From Chitinophaga arvensicola (GTDB taxonomy: Bacteria; Bacteroidota; Bacteroidia; Chitinophagales; Chitinophagaceae), in contig NZ_FOJG01000001.1 in NCBI RefSeq assembly GCF_900110835.1, forward strand, positions 1,375,022 to 1,439,021: 64,000 bases of DNA, in the 5' to 3' direction. Both the position numbers and the translations under genes were made by a program. How positions within the stretch are numbered: the first letter of the stretch is position 1; the number at the start of each line of letters is the position of its first letter. Shown piece after piece: positions 26,176 through 34,038 of this stretch. The notes below the pieces were generated by a model. That model did no database searches. It worked only from the letters and a program-made list of their open reading frames with translations, and was not told the DNA's origin.

Positions 26176-27360
26176 ATGAACTTTGACAACCGAAAAGCTG
26201 CCTTGCAACAGGCATATGATGAACTGTTGCAGCGAAGGAACGAGCCAATGGAACCGGGAAATGGTGTTTATACCAGGTACCGGTATCCCGTACTAACGGC
26301 CATGCATACACCGCTTACCTGGCGATATGATTTCCGGAAATCCTGTAACCCTTATTTCATGGAACGTTTTGGTATCAATGGTGTATTTAATGCGGGGGCT
26401 ATCAGGTTAAACGGCCGGTACCTGCTGATCGCGCGGGTAGAAGGAACGGACCGGAAGTCTTTTTTTGCGGTAGCCGAAAGTGATAACGGTGTAGAGGGGT
26501 TCCGTTTTCGTACGCATCCGGTCACGATGCCGGAGACCAATGAACCCGACACGAATGTATATGATATTCGTGTGGTAGCCCATGAAGATGGATGGGTGTA
26601 TGGATTGTTTTGTACGGAGCGCCGTGATCCGGATGCTCCTCCTGCCGACCAGTCGGCTGCTATCGCGCGCTGCGGACTGGCCCGCACCCGCGACCTGGTG
26701 CAATGGGAACGTTTACCCGACCTGAAAACGCCGTCGCCCCAGCAACGGAACGTGGTATTGCATCCGGAGTTTGTAAACGGGCAGTATGCTTTTTACACCC
26801 GTCCGCAGGATGGGTTTATTGATACGGGCAGTGGCGGTGGTATCGGTTTCGGGTTGGCGGCTACCATGGAAGCCGCTGAAATTACACAGGAGATAGTGAT
26901 CGATGGAAAACAGTATCATACCGTGTATGAAGCCAAGAACGGTCTGGGCCCGGCTCCCCTGAAAACGGCCAAAGGCTGGCTGCACCTGGCGCATGGGGTA
27001 CGCCATACCGCTGCGGGACTTCGTTATGTGCTCTACCTGTTTATGACAGATCTGGCGGATGTTTCCCTGGTGATATATAAGCCCGCCGGCTATTTCATGG
27101 CGCCGGAAGGAGAAGAAAGGGTGGGCGATGTGTCTAATGTACTCTTCAGTAATGGCTGGATCGCCGACGATGATGGCCGTGTCTTTATCTATTATGCCTC
27201 CTCCGATACCCGTATGCATGTGGCTACCACCACCATTGACCAACTCCTCGATTATGTGATGAATACAGCGGAAGACGGCGGAAGGTCCGCCGCTTCGGTG
27301 CAGGTGTTGAACGGGATCATCTCGCATAACCTGACAGCAGATGACGCGGAGGTAATATGA
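26176..27360 (+). CDS. GH130 family glycoside phosphorylase (mannosylglucose phosphorylase-like)
   Basis: Inverting phosphorylase of about 394 aa with a five-bladed propeller. The closest subgroup by motif is GH130_1, whose characterised member converts 4-O-beta-mannosyl-glucose and phosphate to mannose-1-phosphate and glucose. Supporting motifs: [22 protein letters not shown] (residues 69-90), [13 protein letters not shown] with the probable catalytic Asp130, [17 protein letters not shown] and [14 protein letters not shown]. No signal peptide, so it acts in the cytoplasm. Normally it sits in mannan-utilisation clusters with an epimerase and mannanase; here it is alone, facing an AraC regulator. 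The substrate call is inferred from family. Confidence 0.85.
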   Translation: MNFDNRKAALQQAYDELLQRRNEPMEPGNGVYTRYRYPVLTAMHTPLTWRYDFRKSCNPYFMERFGINGVFNAGAIRLNGRYLLIARVEGTDRKSFFAVAESDNGVEGFRFRTHPVTMPETNEPDTNVYDIRVVAHEDGWVYGLFCTERRDPDAPPADQSAAIARCGLARTRDLVQWERLPDLKTPSPQQRNVVLHPEFVNGQYAFYTRPQDGFIDTGSGGGIGFGLAATMEAAEITQEIVIDGKQYHTVYEAKNGLGPAPLKTAKGWLHLAHGVRHTAAGLRYVLYLFMTDLADVSLVIYKPAGYFMAPEGEERVGDVSNVLFSNGWIADDDGRVFIYYASSDTRMHVATTTIDQLLDYVMNTAEDGGRSAASVQVLNGIISHNLTADDAEVI

Positions 27361-27385
27361 AGTACGTGCGGGTAATCCTTCGGCT

Positions 27386-27808
27386 TTACTTACTTCCTTC
27401 CCCCCCTTTTTGCAGTTTTTTCTCCAGCGCATTCCCATCAATCAATGCCCGGTGTTCAATGATCCTGTCATCCTGCAATCGAAAGCAGCGATAGCCGGGA
27501 ATGGTAACGGTAAGGCCGGTGGGGGCTATACCCCGCCATAGGCCGATGTGTTTCATGTGCATGCTGATTCTAAGGATACACCTGCCGGGTTCATCGACCT
27601 GCTCTTCGATTACGGTTGCCGGTTGGAAAGATTCGTGTGTTAATGCAATCCATTGCCGAAGGCCGTTCGCATCTGCCGGGAATGCCGGTGGCAGGGAATG
27701 ATCTACATATGCCGGGTGGAGGAATTGCGTCAGGGAGCTGGTATTGCCCTGGTTCCAGACGGTATCAATGTAGTGACGGATAAAGTCTTTTTGTTCGGGT
27801 ATAGTCAT
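27386..27808 (-). CDS. SnoaL-like polyketide cyclase/ester cyclase family protein
   Basis: A 140-aa NTF2-like (alpha+beta barrel) protein of the SnoaL-like ester cyclase group. Motifs: FIRHYIDTVWNQGNTSSLTQFLHPAYVDH (N-terminal helices), FRLQDDRIIEHRALIDG at the C-terminus. Such proteins are small hydrolase, isomerase or ligand-binding modules of varied function. The ATG at 27808 gives the family's usual N-terminus; the longer open frame to 27871 looks non-coding. It converges with the GH130 gene and follows a Crp-like regulator on the same strand, with a 104-base gap. Confidence 0.8.
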   Translation of the reverse strand: MTIPEQKDFIRHYIDTVWNQGNTSSLTQFLHPAYVDHSLPPAFPADANGLRQWIALTHESFQPATVIEEQVDEPGRCILRISMHMKHIGLWRGIAPTGLTVTIPGYRCFRLQDDRIIEHRALIDGNALEKKLQKGGEGSK

Positions 27809-27912
27809 GACCGTTAGTTTTACAGGGTAAAGGTAGCGGCCCGTCAGGTAAGGGATTGTGTCAAACGTCACATAATACGGACTTTACCTCATATGAATAT
27901 CTCATTGCACTG

Positions 27913-28491
27913 CTACTTTAGCCGGCGGCGGATACGGCTAATGGTTTCCCGGGAGATGCCCAGGTAGGAACTGAGTTGTGTCAGGGATACTCTTTGCAAC
28001 AGTTCGGGTTGATCCTTGAGGATGGATTGGTACCGTTCTTCGGGGGTATTCCTTTGTAGCCAGTGCGTACGTGTTTCCTGCATAATAAACAGGTGTTCGA
28101 GCCACAGCCGGCCAAAGGCGGTGATTTCGGGCGATTGCTGATAGAGGTGGAACAGATCATCTTTATGCCATTTCCACAGGCAGCCGGTTTCCATCACCTG
28201 GATGTTATAGTCGGCCGGCACGTTGTTACGCAGGCTGTACAGGTGTGTAAAGAAAGTATTTTCAAAGTAAAAACCGGTATTGACCTCTTTGTTATTGTGG
28301 TCGTGAAAGGTCCTGCAGGCGCCGGTTTCCACGAACCAGATGTATTGACAGTGCTGGTCTTCCCGTAGCAGATAGTCATCCTTTTTTACCATCTGAAGAA
28401 TTGCTTTACTGGTGAACAGGGCCATGGCAGCTTCGCTGAGTGGGGCAATATGGGCAAGGCTTTGCAGGAAATGTTGCGGGCTGGTGTTCAT
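27913..28491 (-). CDS. Crp/Fnr family transcriptional regulator
   Basis: A 192-aa regulator with an N-terminal cyclic-nucleotide-binding-like jelly roll (KKDDYLLREDQHCQYIWFVETGACRTFHDHNNKEVNTGFYFENTFF) and a C-terminal helix-turn-helix (VSLTQLSSYLGISRETISRIRRRLK). It lacks the Arg-Ser of cAMP binding and the N-terminal cysteines of FNR, like most Bacteroidota paralogs, so the signal is unknown. The SnoaL-like gene follows on the same strand and may be a target. Confidence 0.9.
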   Translation of the reverse strand: MNTSPQHFLQSLAHIAPLSEAAMALFTSKAILQMVKKDDYLLREDQHCQYIWFVETGACRTFHDHNNKEVNTGFYFENTFFTHLYSLRNNVPADYNIQVMETGCLWKWHKDDLFHLYQQSPEITAFGRLWLEHLFIMQETRTHWLQRNTPEERYQSILKDQPELLQRVSLTQLSSYLGISRETISRIRRRLK

Positions 28492-28537
28492 GAGGGGAAG
28501 GTCTGATTATTTTTTTAAAAATACTCACATGTAGGTA

Positions 28538-28568
28538 TTTGAAAGGCTTTAGCTTTAACATATCTTTG
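28538..28568 (+). promoter_or_regulatory. Strong Bacteroidota-type promoter
   Basis: TTTG (28538-28541), 19-base spacer, TATCTTTG (28561-28568): a full consensus match. The first gene on this strand starts 200 bases away, with a hairpin in between. Confidence 0.65.
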
Positions 28569-28574
28569 TGAAAA

Positions 28575-28690
28575 TTATCTGATTTTAACTCATTCTATTA
28601 TAAAGTCATCCACCTGATTTAGTCAATCACCGTATTTTCTATCCCCAAAAAAGGGTCTCTTCTTTCGTGAATGGGACCCTTACTTATTTT
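28575..28690 (+). ncRNA. Candidate small RNA or attenuated leader
   Basis: Begins near the expected transcription start of the promoter at 28538-28568. It ends after a 7-bp stem (28651-28657 with 28675-28681) followed by a T-rich stretch with a run of five T residues. It contains no convincing ORF. It is either a roughly 115-nt small RNA or a leader whose terminator controls the LuxR gene at 28770. Confidence 0.25.
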
Positions 28691-28694
28691 TACC

Positions 28695-28702
28695 TACATT
28701 TG
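28695..28702 (+). promoter_or_regulatory. -7 box of the LuxR-type regulator
   Basis: TACATTTG matches TAnnTTTG, 67 bases before the ATG. No TTG at the -33 spacing. It would give a transcript independent of the upstream promoter. Confidence 0.4.
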
Positions 28703-28769
28703 TTTCCAGAGAGCATAATAATCAACCAACATCAGGGGACAATTCCTATACAAGATTTATATCAGGTAC

Positions 28770-29462
28770 ATGATTGAGCACGCTGCATTTAATAATGACG
28801 GATCCGGGCTGGAGGAGAAGCTGAATGCTTTAAAAGCCATGGATCAGGATCTTCCGGTGGTGGTAATAGTGATGAATGTGGTAAAGAGCTATGTGGAGTA
28901 TATGTCGCCACGGGGTTGCCAGGAACTGGATATTACGCTGGAGGCCTTAAGGGAAATGGGCGCCGGCTATTATGACACTTTTTTTAATCCTCATGATGTT
29001 GCCGACTATCTGCCCAAGCTGATTAAGATGCTGGATGCACCGGCCGCAGAAAACATGACCGTGACCTTTTTTCAACAGGTCCGGACAGCAGCTTCGCGCG
29101 ACTGGGTCTGGCACCTGGGATCTACACGGGTATTTATGCGGGATGCCAACGGAATGCCAACACATGTGGTTACCTGTGTAATTCCGATTGATCCTTTGCA
29201 TCACGTTACGCGAAAGGTAAACCGGCTGCTGGACGAAAACAACTTCCTGCGTCGTAACCAGCATATTTTTGCTTCCCTTACCAAAAGGGAAAAGGAAATT
29301 CTGCGTTTGCTGGCGCTGGGATTAAGTGCAGTGGAGATTGCCGAAAAATCGGGCATTTCGGAGAAGACAGCCGTTACCCACCGGCGGAATATCAAAGCGA
29401 AGATTGGCGCACAGTCCAGTTACGACCTGACCAGTTTTGCACAGGCGTTTGATCTTATATAG
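28770..29462 (+). CDS. LuxR-type transcriptional regulator with N-terminal sensor domain
   Basis: A 230-aa regulator. Residues 1-160 form a PAS-like sensor (VVVIVMNVVKSYVEYMSPRGCQEL, then WVWHLGSTRVFMRDANGMPTHVV, the typical last strands of a PAS fold). A LuxR/NarL helix-turn-helix follows: LTKREKEILRLLALGLSAVEIAEKSGISEKTAVTHRRNIKAKIG. No receiver domain is present. This PAS-LuxR arrangement is frequent in Bacteroidota; the signal is unknown. An orphan TssD gene follows 181 bases downstream on the same strand. Confidence 0.88.
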   Translation: MIEHAAFNNDGSGLEEKLNALKAMDQDLPVVVIVMNVVKSYVEYMSPRGCQELDITLEALREMGAGYYDTFFNPHDVADYLPKLIKMLDAPAAENMTVTFFQQVRTAASRDWVWHLGSTRVFMRDANGMPTHVVTCVIPIDPLHHVTRKVNRLLDENNFLRRNQHIFASLTKREKEILRLLALGLSAVEIAEKSGISEKTAVTHRRNIKAKIGAQSSYDLTSFAQAFDLI

Positions 29463-29589
29463 CTATTTAAAATTATATTACTGGCATCCCCCAAATCCTT
29501 ACTAAGCCAGTGTTTGGTTCCTGTCCTTAAAAATAACCTTCCATTTTTCTGCATATAAACAGAAAAGTGTATTTTCATGTCGTATACCA

Positions 29590-29597
29590 TATTTTTG
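29590..29597 (+). promoter_or_regulatory. -7 box of the tssD-like gene
   Basis: TATTTTTG matches TAnnTTTG, 46 bases before the ATG of the Hcp/TssD gene. A -33 element is not apparent, but the box suggests transcription separate from the LuxR gene. Confidence 0.4.
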
Positions 29598-29643
29598 TGC
29601 CTGTCTGTTGTGCCTTACAACGGACTTGTTAACCAGATTAATT

Positions 29644-30033
29644 ATGTCTTTTAAAGCTGTTCTCAACATCGATGGGGAAGAAATGAATATCCTGGAATGC
29701 CGGTTTTCATTTACCCAAAACACAGACCATAATGGAAAACCTGCCGCACGCCCCAAAGGAGGAACCATTAACCTGCTGATTGAATCCGCCGGTGAAACCA
29801 GTTTGTTTGACTGGATGATTTCCAACACCCAGACCAAGAATGGCAGTATCACTTTCTTCCGGCGCGACTCCATGTCAAGGCTCAAAGAACTGAAATTTAC
29901 GGATGCCTATTGCGTAGAGTATGCAGAAACGTTTAACTCCGCCAATGAGCAGCCCCTGCAGATCCAGCTGACGTTGTCTTCCAGGGAAGTGAAACTGAAC
30001 AACTCCACGTACCAGAACCCGTGGCCTGCATAG
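29644..30033 (+). CDS. tssD: Type VI secretion tube protein TssD (Hcp), Bacteroidota type
   Basis: A 129-aa protein matching the Hcp-like tube protein of Bacteroidota T6SS (subtype iii): SFKAVLNIDGEEMNILECRFSFTQNTDHNGKPAARPKGGTI, then SLFDWMISNTQTKNGSITFFRRDS, LKELKFTDAYCVEYAETF and LTLSSREVKLNN. These strands build the hexameric ring stacked into the secretion tube. No sheath, baseplate or membrane T6SS gene lies in the window, so it is an orphan copy, a form often used as effector carrier. The start at 29644 is the ATG of the family N-terminus; the longer frame to 29608 crosses the promoter. Confidence 0.85.
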   Translation: MSFKAVLNIDGEEMNILECRFSFTQNTDHNGKPAARPKGGTINLLIESAGETSLFDWMISNTQTKNGSITFFRRDSMSRLKELKFTDAYCVEYAETFNSANEQPLQIQLTLSSREVKLNNSTYQNPWPA

Positions 30034-30065
30034 TTACCCTGCAGTCATATCTCCCGGAAAATATA

Positions 30066-30097
30066 AACCCGCATGAACATACTGTTACATGCGGGTT
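30066..30097. terminator. Hairpin between convergent tssD and membrane-protein genes
   Basis: A perfect 10-bp stem (30066-30075 with 30088-30097, 12-base loop) lies between the tssD stop and the stop of the leftward gene at 30119. No T tract follows on either strand; it may serve both genes. Confidence 0.45.
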
Positions 30098-30118
30098 GTA
30101 TGCGTTTAAGGCATTTCA

Positions 30119-30829
30119 TCAATGGGCACTTACCGGCTGGCCATGCTCATCCAGCATTGCAATTACCGTTTTGTTGTTTTTATCTATGTAGATTTTTATA
30201 CGGGGTTTACCTTTTTCATCGCGGATGAATAAACCTACTTCCCCTTTTGTATTCTTGCCCACAAACAAGCGCTCCGTGGTCAATAAACCGGCGTCAGACA
30301 ACCGTTGTACTTCCTTATCAAACAGCGTATCATTTTTGAGCGCTGCCAGCGAGTCAAAATACTTTGTTCTGGCCGCCAGCGGGAAGTCGTCCGATTGGTC
30401 CCAGAGCTTCAGGCCGTACGATCTTTTTTTATCCGCACCGGTGGTATTCTGCGAAAACTGCAATTGCATAATCTGGTCATTCCGGTACTGATCCACAGAG
30501 TATACCATGCCGGCCGATTCCTTATCAGCCTTATACACCAGGCCCCCACACTCTTCTCCCATTCCATTGAAGAAGATCATGCCTGCCGGACGTTCCCGTT
30601 TCGACATTTCTTTGCCATCTACCATACCAGAGTGCTGCCTGGCTTCATTGGAAATCACCATTTTCAAGGTTCCGTCTTTCTCTACGATATTGATCCGTTC
30701 AACGTCAATTTCCTGGAATTTTTGTTTCACATCTGCTTTGAATGACATAAACAGCAGGAGGGCAAAAAGGATAGTAAGGCTAAGGGCATAAATCTTTAAT
30801 ATCCGTACTTCTTTTAACAGCTTTTCCAT
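30119..30829 (-). CDS. Hypothetical membrane-anchored protein
   Basis: A 236-aa protein I do not recognise by family. A single membrane segment near the N-terminus (IYALSLTILFALLLFMSF, about residues 13-30) suggests that the rest faces the periplasm. The soluble part has repeated beta-strand units ending in Asn/Asp-Gly turns (INIVEKDGTLKMVISNEARQ, GGLVYKADKESAGMVYSVDQY, GLFIRDEKGKPRIKIYIDKNN), giving a beta-helix- or propeller-like look. It is transcribed alone, with a -7 box 35 bases upstream. Confidence 0.75.
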   Translation of the reverse strand: MEKLLKEVRILKIYALSLTILFALLLFMSFKADVKQKFQEIDVERINIVEKDGTLKMVISNEARQHSGMVDGKEMSKRERPAGMIFFNGMGEECGGLVYKADKESAGMVYSVDQYRNDQIMQLQFSQNTTGADKKRSYGLKLWDQSDDFPLAARTKYFDSLAALKNDTLFDKEVQRLSDAGLLTTERLFVGKNTKGEVGLFIRDEKGKPRIKIYIDKNNKTVIAMLDEHGQPVSAH

Positions 30830-30864
30830 TTACTTTTTCAGATTTTGGTTAATGAATAATAGTA

Positions 30865-30872
30865 CAAAGATA
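30865..30872 (-). promoter_or_regulatory. -7 box of the hypothetical membrane protein gene
   Basis: TATCTTTG on the minus strand, 35 bases before the start codon at 30829. No clear -33 element. Confidence 0.4.
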
Positions 30873-30919
30873 GTCGCTGTATTTTTTCATTTGAAAGCAG
30901 ATTAATGTTATTTTTAGAT

Positions 30920-31471
30920 ATGCTGACACTCCATTTTAACCCATTCCCCACGTTGGTTACCCAGCGATTTGTGCTGAGGTCGCCCGCTTTATATGACGAC
31001 GAGGCGATGGCCATCCTGCGATCTGATCCGATTGTAAATCAATACCTCCACAGAAAAACCCCTACTACGGTTGCGGATGCACGAAAATTTATTGACGACA
31101 GACAAGCTGACAATGCTGCCGGCCGGTCTTTTTACTGGATCATTACTACAAAGGAAAGCGATCACCTGGTAGGTACAATATGTTTCTGGAATATTGAACC
31201 CGAGCTGGAGCGTGCTGAAATAGGCTACGAATTGCAGGCTGCCTTTTTTGGTAAAGGCATTATGCAGGAAGTACTGCCGGCAGTAATTCTTTTCGGATTT
31301 GAACAGGTTCATCTTCAAAAGATCACCGCCTTTCCGTTTGCAGGTAATGAGCGATCTGTGAAGTTGCTGGAGCGGTATCAGTTTACATTGGATCAGCCAT
31401 TACGGGAAAGCCTCGAAAAAGAAGACGACCTGACCGATATATTGTGCTACTCTATTGAAAAACCTGCGTGA
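30920..31471 (+). CDS. GNAT family N-acetyltransferase (RimJ/RimL-like)
   Basis: Acetyl-CoA-dependent acetyltransferase of 183 aa. It follows the RimJ/RimL pattern: LVTQRFVLRSPALYDDEAMAILRSDPIVNQYL at the N-terminus, LVGTICFWNIEPELERAEIGYELQAAFFGKGIMQEVLPAVILFGFE (motif A with the acetyl-CoA loop QAAFFGKGIM), and NERSVKLLERYQF (motif B). The substrate may be a protein N-terminus, an antibiotic or a metabolite. The ATG at 30920 (MLTLHFNPFPTL) is the usual start in this group; an ATG at 30905 is also possible. Confidence 0.88.
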   Translation: MLTLHFNPFPTLVTQRFVLRSPALYDDEAMAILRSDPIVNQYLHRKTPTTVADARKFIDDRQADNAAGRSFYWIITTKESDHLVGTICFWNIEPELERAEIGYELQAAFFGKGIMQEVLPAVILFGFEQVHLQKITAFPFAGNERSVKLLERYQFTLDQPLRESLEKEDDLTDILCYSIEKPA

Positions 31472-31613
31472 TCATCCGTATTCTTTCTCCTGTTGCCTTG
31501 TATCGCGGATGAGTGGAGTTGGTAGGTAGGATGATTGTTTCTGCCGCCTGGTGCTGTTTTATAGCTACCATGTTTGTGAGTACGCATTAAAGTGCGCAGT
31601 ATTGTGGTGTTAA

Positions 31614-32207
31614 ATGAATAATTGTACCCCCAAAAAACTGCTCCCTATGACGTACGCACATTTTACAACGGCTTGCCAGATCACCAACCACGTAACCGGA
31701 CAGGTCATCCGCTTTTTACCATCTGCCGAAGATAATATCCTGGAGATGGAAACGACCTACCGGCCTTTTTCACAGGAGCCGCCTGTACATTATCATCCTT
31801 TTCAGGAAGAGTATTTCCAGGTGTTGTCCGGTGAGTTAACAGTAAGACTGGACGGAGAAATAAAAACCTACCGGGAAGGCGCCTTTATACATATAAAACC
31901 AAGGGTAAGGCATAGCATGTGGAATGGCGGATTAAAACCGGCTATTGTCAGCTGGAGCGTATCGCCGGGTATGAACACGGCCGATTTTTTACAAACCATG
32001 TTCCTGCTTTCGAATGAAGGGGCCACCAACGCCGCCGGGGTACCGGCTTTGCCGGTTATGCTTTTCCTGTTGCGGAAATACCGGAAGGTTTTCTGCCTGG
32101 ATAAACCTCCCGCCATCCTGTTACAGCTGCTGTATGCGTTGTTTATGCCCATCTTCCTGATACAACATTATCCGCGAAGGTTTCACCGCCCTGTGGCCGC
32201 AAAGTAA
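31614..32207 (+). CDS. Cupin domain-containing protein
   Basis: A 197-aa protein with a single RmlC-like cupin barrel in residues 40-120: motif 1 is PPVHYHPFQEEYFQVLSGELTV (metal-binding His-X-His and Glu) and motif 2 is KPRVRHSMWNGG. The C-terminal third is hydrophobic (ILLQLLYALFMPIFLIQHY), possibly a membrane helix. A second ATG at 31647 could be the true start (186 aa). The enzymatic role is unknown. It is followed by an AraC-type regulator gene 89 bases downstream, a frequent pairing with ligand-binding cupins. Confidence 0.8.
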   Translation: MNNCTPKKLLPMTYAHFTTACQITNHVTGQVIRFLPSAEDNILEMETTYRPFSQEPPVHYHPFQEEYFQVLSGELTVRLDGEIKTYREGAFIHIKPRVRHSMWNGGLKPAIVSWSVSPGMNTADFLQTMFLLSNEGATNAAGVPALPVMLFLLRKYRKVFCLDKPPAILLQLLYALFMPIFLIQHYPRRFHRPVAAK

Positions 32208-32296
32208 GGCCTGTAACAGGTAGCGATGAAGAACAATCCGGGAATACAGAAGAATCTTTGTTGTTTCCATCTCCGGAGGTTAAATTCGTTACCGGA

Positions 32297-33208
32297 ATGA
32301 GAAAAAACATAACCGTATATAATCCGGATACTTTTACAGCCAGGTTTATGCAACCCAGACGGGAGCTGGACCACATGTTAAAAGCCGACTATGATAAATT
32401 TTTTATCGTGAGGGTTGAAGACATGTACCGGCTGGTAACACAGGCGGTGCCGGCTTCCCGCTCTACGAATCACAGCTGCCTGTTTATCACCAGTGGGGAA
32501 GCCAGTATGAAAATTGGCAGTGAGTCGTATACCATTCATAAAGGTGAGATGCTATTTGTACCGGCAGGACAGGTATTTTCCTTCCGGGAAGGGGAAGTGA
32601 ATAAAGGCTTCCTGTGTAATTTCCATACCGATGTGCTCACCGGCAAATACAGTAACCAGGACCCTTTGCGGGACTTTGATTTTCTGCGGATATGGGGCAA
32701 CCCTATTGTACGGCTGGACAAGCAAACTACTCAGTTTGTGTTACATCTTTTCAAACGCCTGCTATTTGATTATACCCGGAATGGATTGAACAACCTGGAG
32801 ATCATTCAACCTTACCTGATTACACTGCTCTGTGAAGTAAAGGCCCTTTATCAGCCACTGACCGGTACGCACCAGGTGGCCGCTGTGAATATTACCAACC
32901 GGTTCCGGGAGCTGGTGTTTACTACAGTTAAAACCAGGCACCTGGTCACGGATTATGCTTCCCTGTTAAATATCACTCCTAATCACCTGAATAAAACCGT
33001 GAAGATGCTGACCGGTAAATCTCCTGCCCGCTGGATCGATGAGGCGATTGTACTGGAAGCAAAAGTGCTGCTGAGCCAGAGCGACCTGTCTATCAGTGAA
33101 GTAGCCGCAGAAATAGGATTTGAAGACGCCTCTTATTTTGCACGTATCTTCCGGAAATACGAAGGCATTACTCCTTCCGATTTCCGCAAAATGATTGAAA
33201 AATCCTGA
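32297..33208 (+). CDS. AraC family transcriptional regulator
   Basis: A 303-aa regulator: an N-terminal cupin-like sensor (TNHSCLFITSGEASMKIGSESYTIHKGEMLFVPAGQVFSF) and a C-terminal double helix-turn-helix (LVTDYASLLNITPNHLNKTVKMLTGKSPARWIDEAIVLEAKVLL, then LSISEVAAEIGFEDASYFARIFRKYEGITPSDFRK). The ATG at 32297 is preferred over an upstream TTG (32258). It sits between a cupin gene and two small membrane-protein genes on the same strand and may control them; the signal is unknown. Confidence 0.92.
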   Translation: MRKNITVYNPDTFTARFMQPRRELDHMLKADYDKFFIVRVEDMYRLVTQAVPASRSTNHSCLFITSGEASMKIGSESYTIHKGEMLFVPAGQVFSFREGEVNKGFLCNFHTDVLTGKYSNQDPLRDFDFLRIWGNPIVRLDKQTTQFVLHLFKRLLFDYTRNGLNNLEIIQPYLITLLCEVKALYQPLTGTHQVAAVNITNRFRELVFTTVKTRHLVTDYASLLNITPNHLNKTVKMLTGKSPARWIDEAIVLEAKVLLSQSDLSISEVAAEIGFEDASYFARIFRKYEGITPSDFRKMIEKS

Positions 33209-33262
33209 AACTCCCCCACTTTGTCCTAACAACCCATTATTTTAAGCGGGAGCTTTGCCGGC

Positions 33263-33727
33263 ATGTATTTCTATTTGTTGGTGATTCATTCCTTATTCAG
33301 GTGGGGCGTTGTGTGCAGCCTTTTATATGCCATTTATCGTGGCGTCATTGGCTGGAGCCGTGGGACGGTATTTACAGCGCAGGATAATGCGGTGCGGCAT
33401 ATTACTGCCACTGTTGCACATATACAGCTGGCTATTGGTTATGTGTTATATTTCCAGAGTCCGTTGGTCGCTTATTTCCGCTCCCACTATCATGAGGCGA
33501 TCCGCCAGTTTGACTTTCTCTTTTTCGGGTTGATTCATATTGTACTGATGACCATCGCAGTGGTGTTGATTACTATTGGTTCTTCTGTAGCCAAACGACA
33601 GCACACAGATGTAGCGAGGTTCCGTACCATGACAATCTGGTTTTTCCTTGCGTTGATTGTTATTTTTATTGCTATACCATGGCCGTTTTCACCGTTGGCA
33701 AACCGGCCGTATATAAGACCATTTTAA
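33263..33727 (+). CDS. Hypothetical four-helix membrane protein
   Basis: A 154-aa integral membrane protein with four predicted helices (YLLVIHSLFRWGVVCSLLYAIY, ITATVAHIQLAIGYVLYF, FDFLFFGLIHIVLMTIAVVLITIG, MTIWFFLALIVIFIAIPWPF). Histidines lie in helices 1 to 3, which recalls small cytochrome-b-like proteins, but I cannot assign heme binding. It lies 54 bases after the AraC gene and 2 bases before the DUF3817 gene, so co-transcription is likely. Function unknown. Confidence 0.75.
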   Translation: MYFYLLVIHSLFRWGVVCSLLYAIYRGVIGWSRGTVFTAQDNAVRHITATVAHIQLAIGYVLYFQSPLVAYFRSHYHEAIRQFDFLFFGLIHIVLMTIAVVLITIGSSVAKRQHTDVARFRTMTIWFFLALIVIFIAIPWPFSPLANRPYIRPF

Positions 33728-33729
33728 CT

Positions 33730-34038
33730 ATGCTGAAGTTCTTTAATACTAAAATCGGGAGATTAAGACTGATTGCTTTTTTAGAGGGTGTTTCCCTGCT
33801 GGTGCTGATTGGGGTGGCAGTGCCACTGAAGTATATATACCAGGATCCTTCCCTGGTGAAAGCCATAGGTCCTGTGCATGGATTGTTGTTCCTGTTTTTC
33901 GTGTTGAATACCATCAGTGTGGGAATTACCTATAAGTGGAAATTCAGGACCACTACCTGGAAAGTGTTGCTGGCATGTATAATTCCTTTCGGGACTTTTT
34001 ATGTTGATAAGGTGATTTTATCCAGGATGGGTGCCTGA
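33730..34038 (+). CDS. DUF3817 domain-containing membrane protein
   Basis: A 102-aa protein with the DUF3817 pattern: RLRLIAFLEGVSLLVLIGVAVPLKY, then a short loop GPVHGLLFLFFVLNTISVG and a final helix TWKVLLACIIPFGTFYVDKVIL. Three membrane helices. Related proteins occur as integral membrane proteins of unknown function, sometimes near glycoside transporters. The ATG at 33730 starts just after the upstream gene. Its 3' end overlaps the convergent YcxB-like gene by 40 bases. Confidence 0.82.
   Translation: MLKFFNTKIGRLRLIAFLEGVSLLVLIGVAVPLKYIYQDPSLVKAIGPVHGLLFLFFVLNTISVGITYKWKFRTTTWKVLLACIIPFGTFYVDKVILSRMGA

Noticed and set aside
26713..27441. A 242-codon minus-strand frame over the GH130 gene
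   Set aside because: Antisense to the GH130 motifs and overlaps the convergent SnoaL-like gene; no features of its own.
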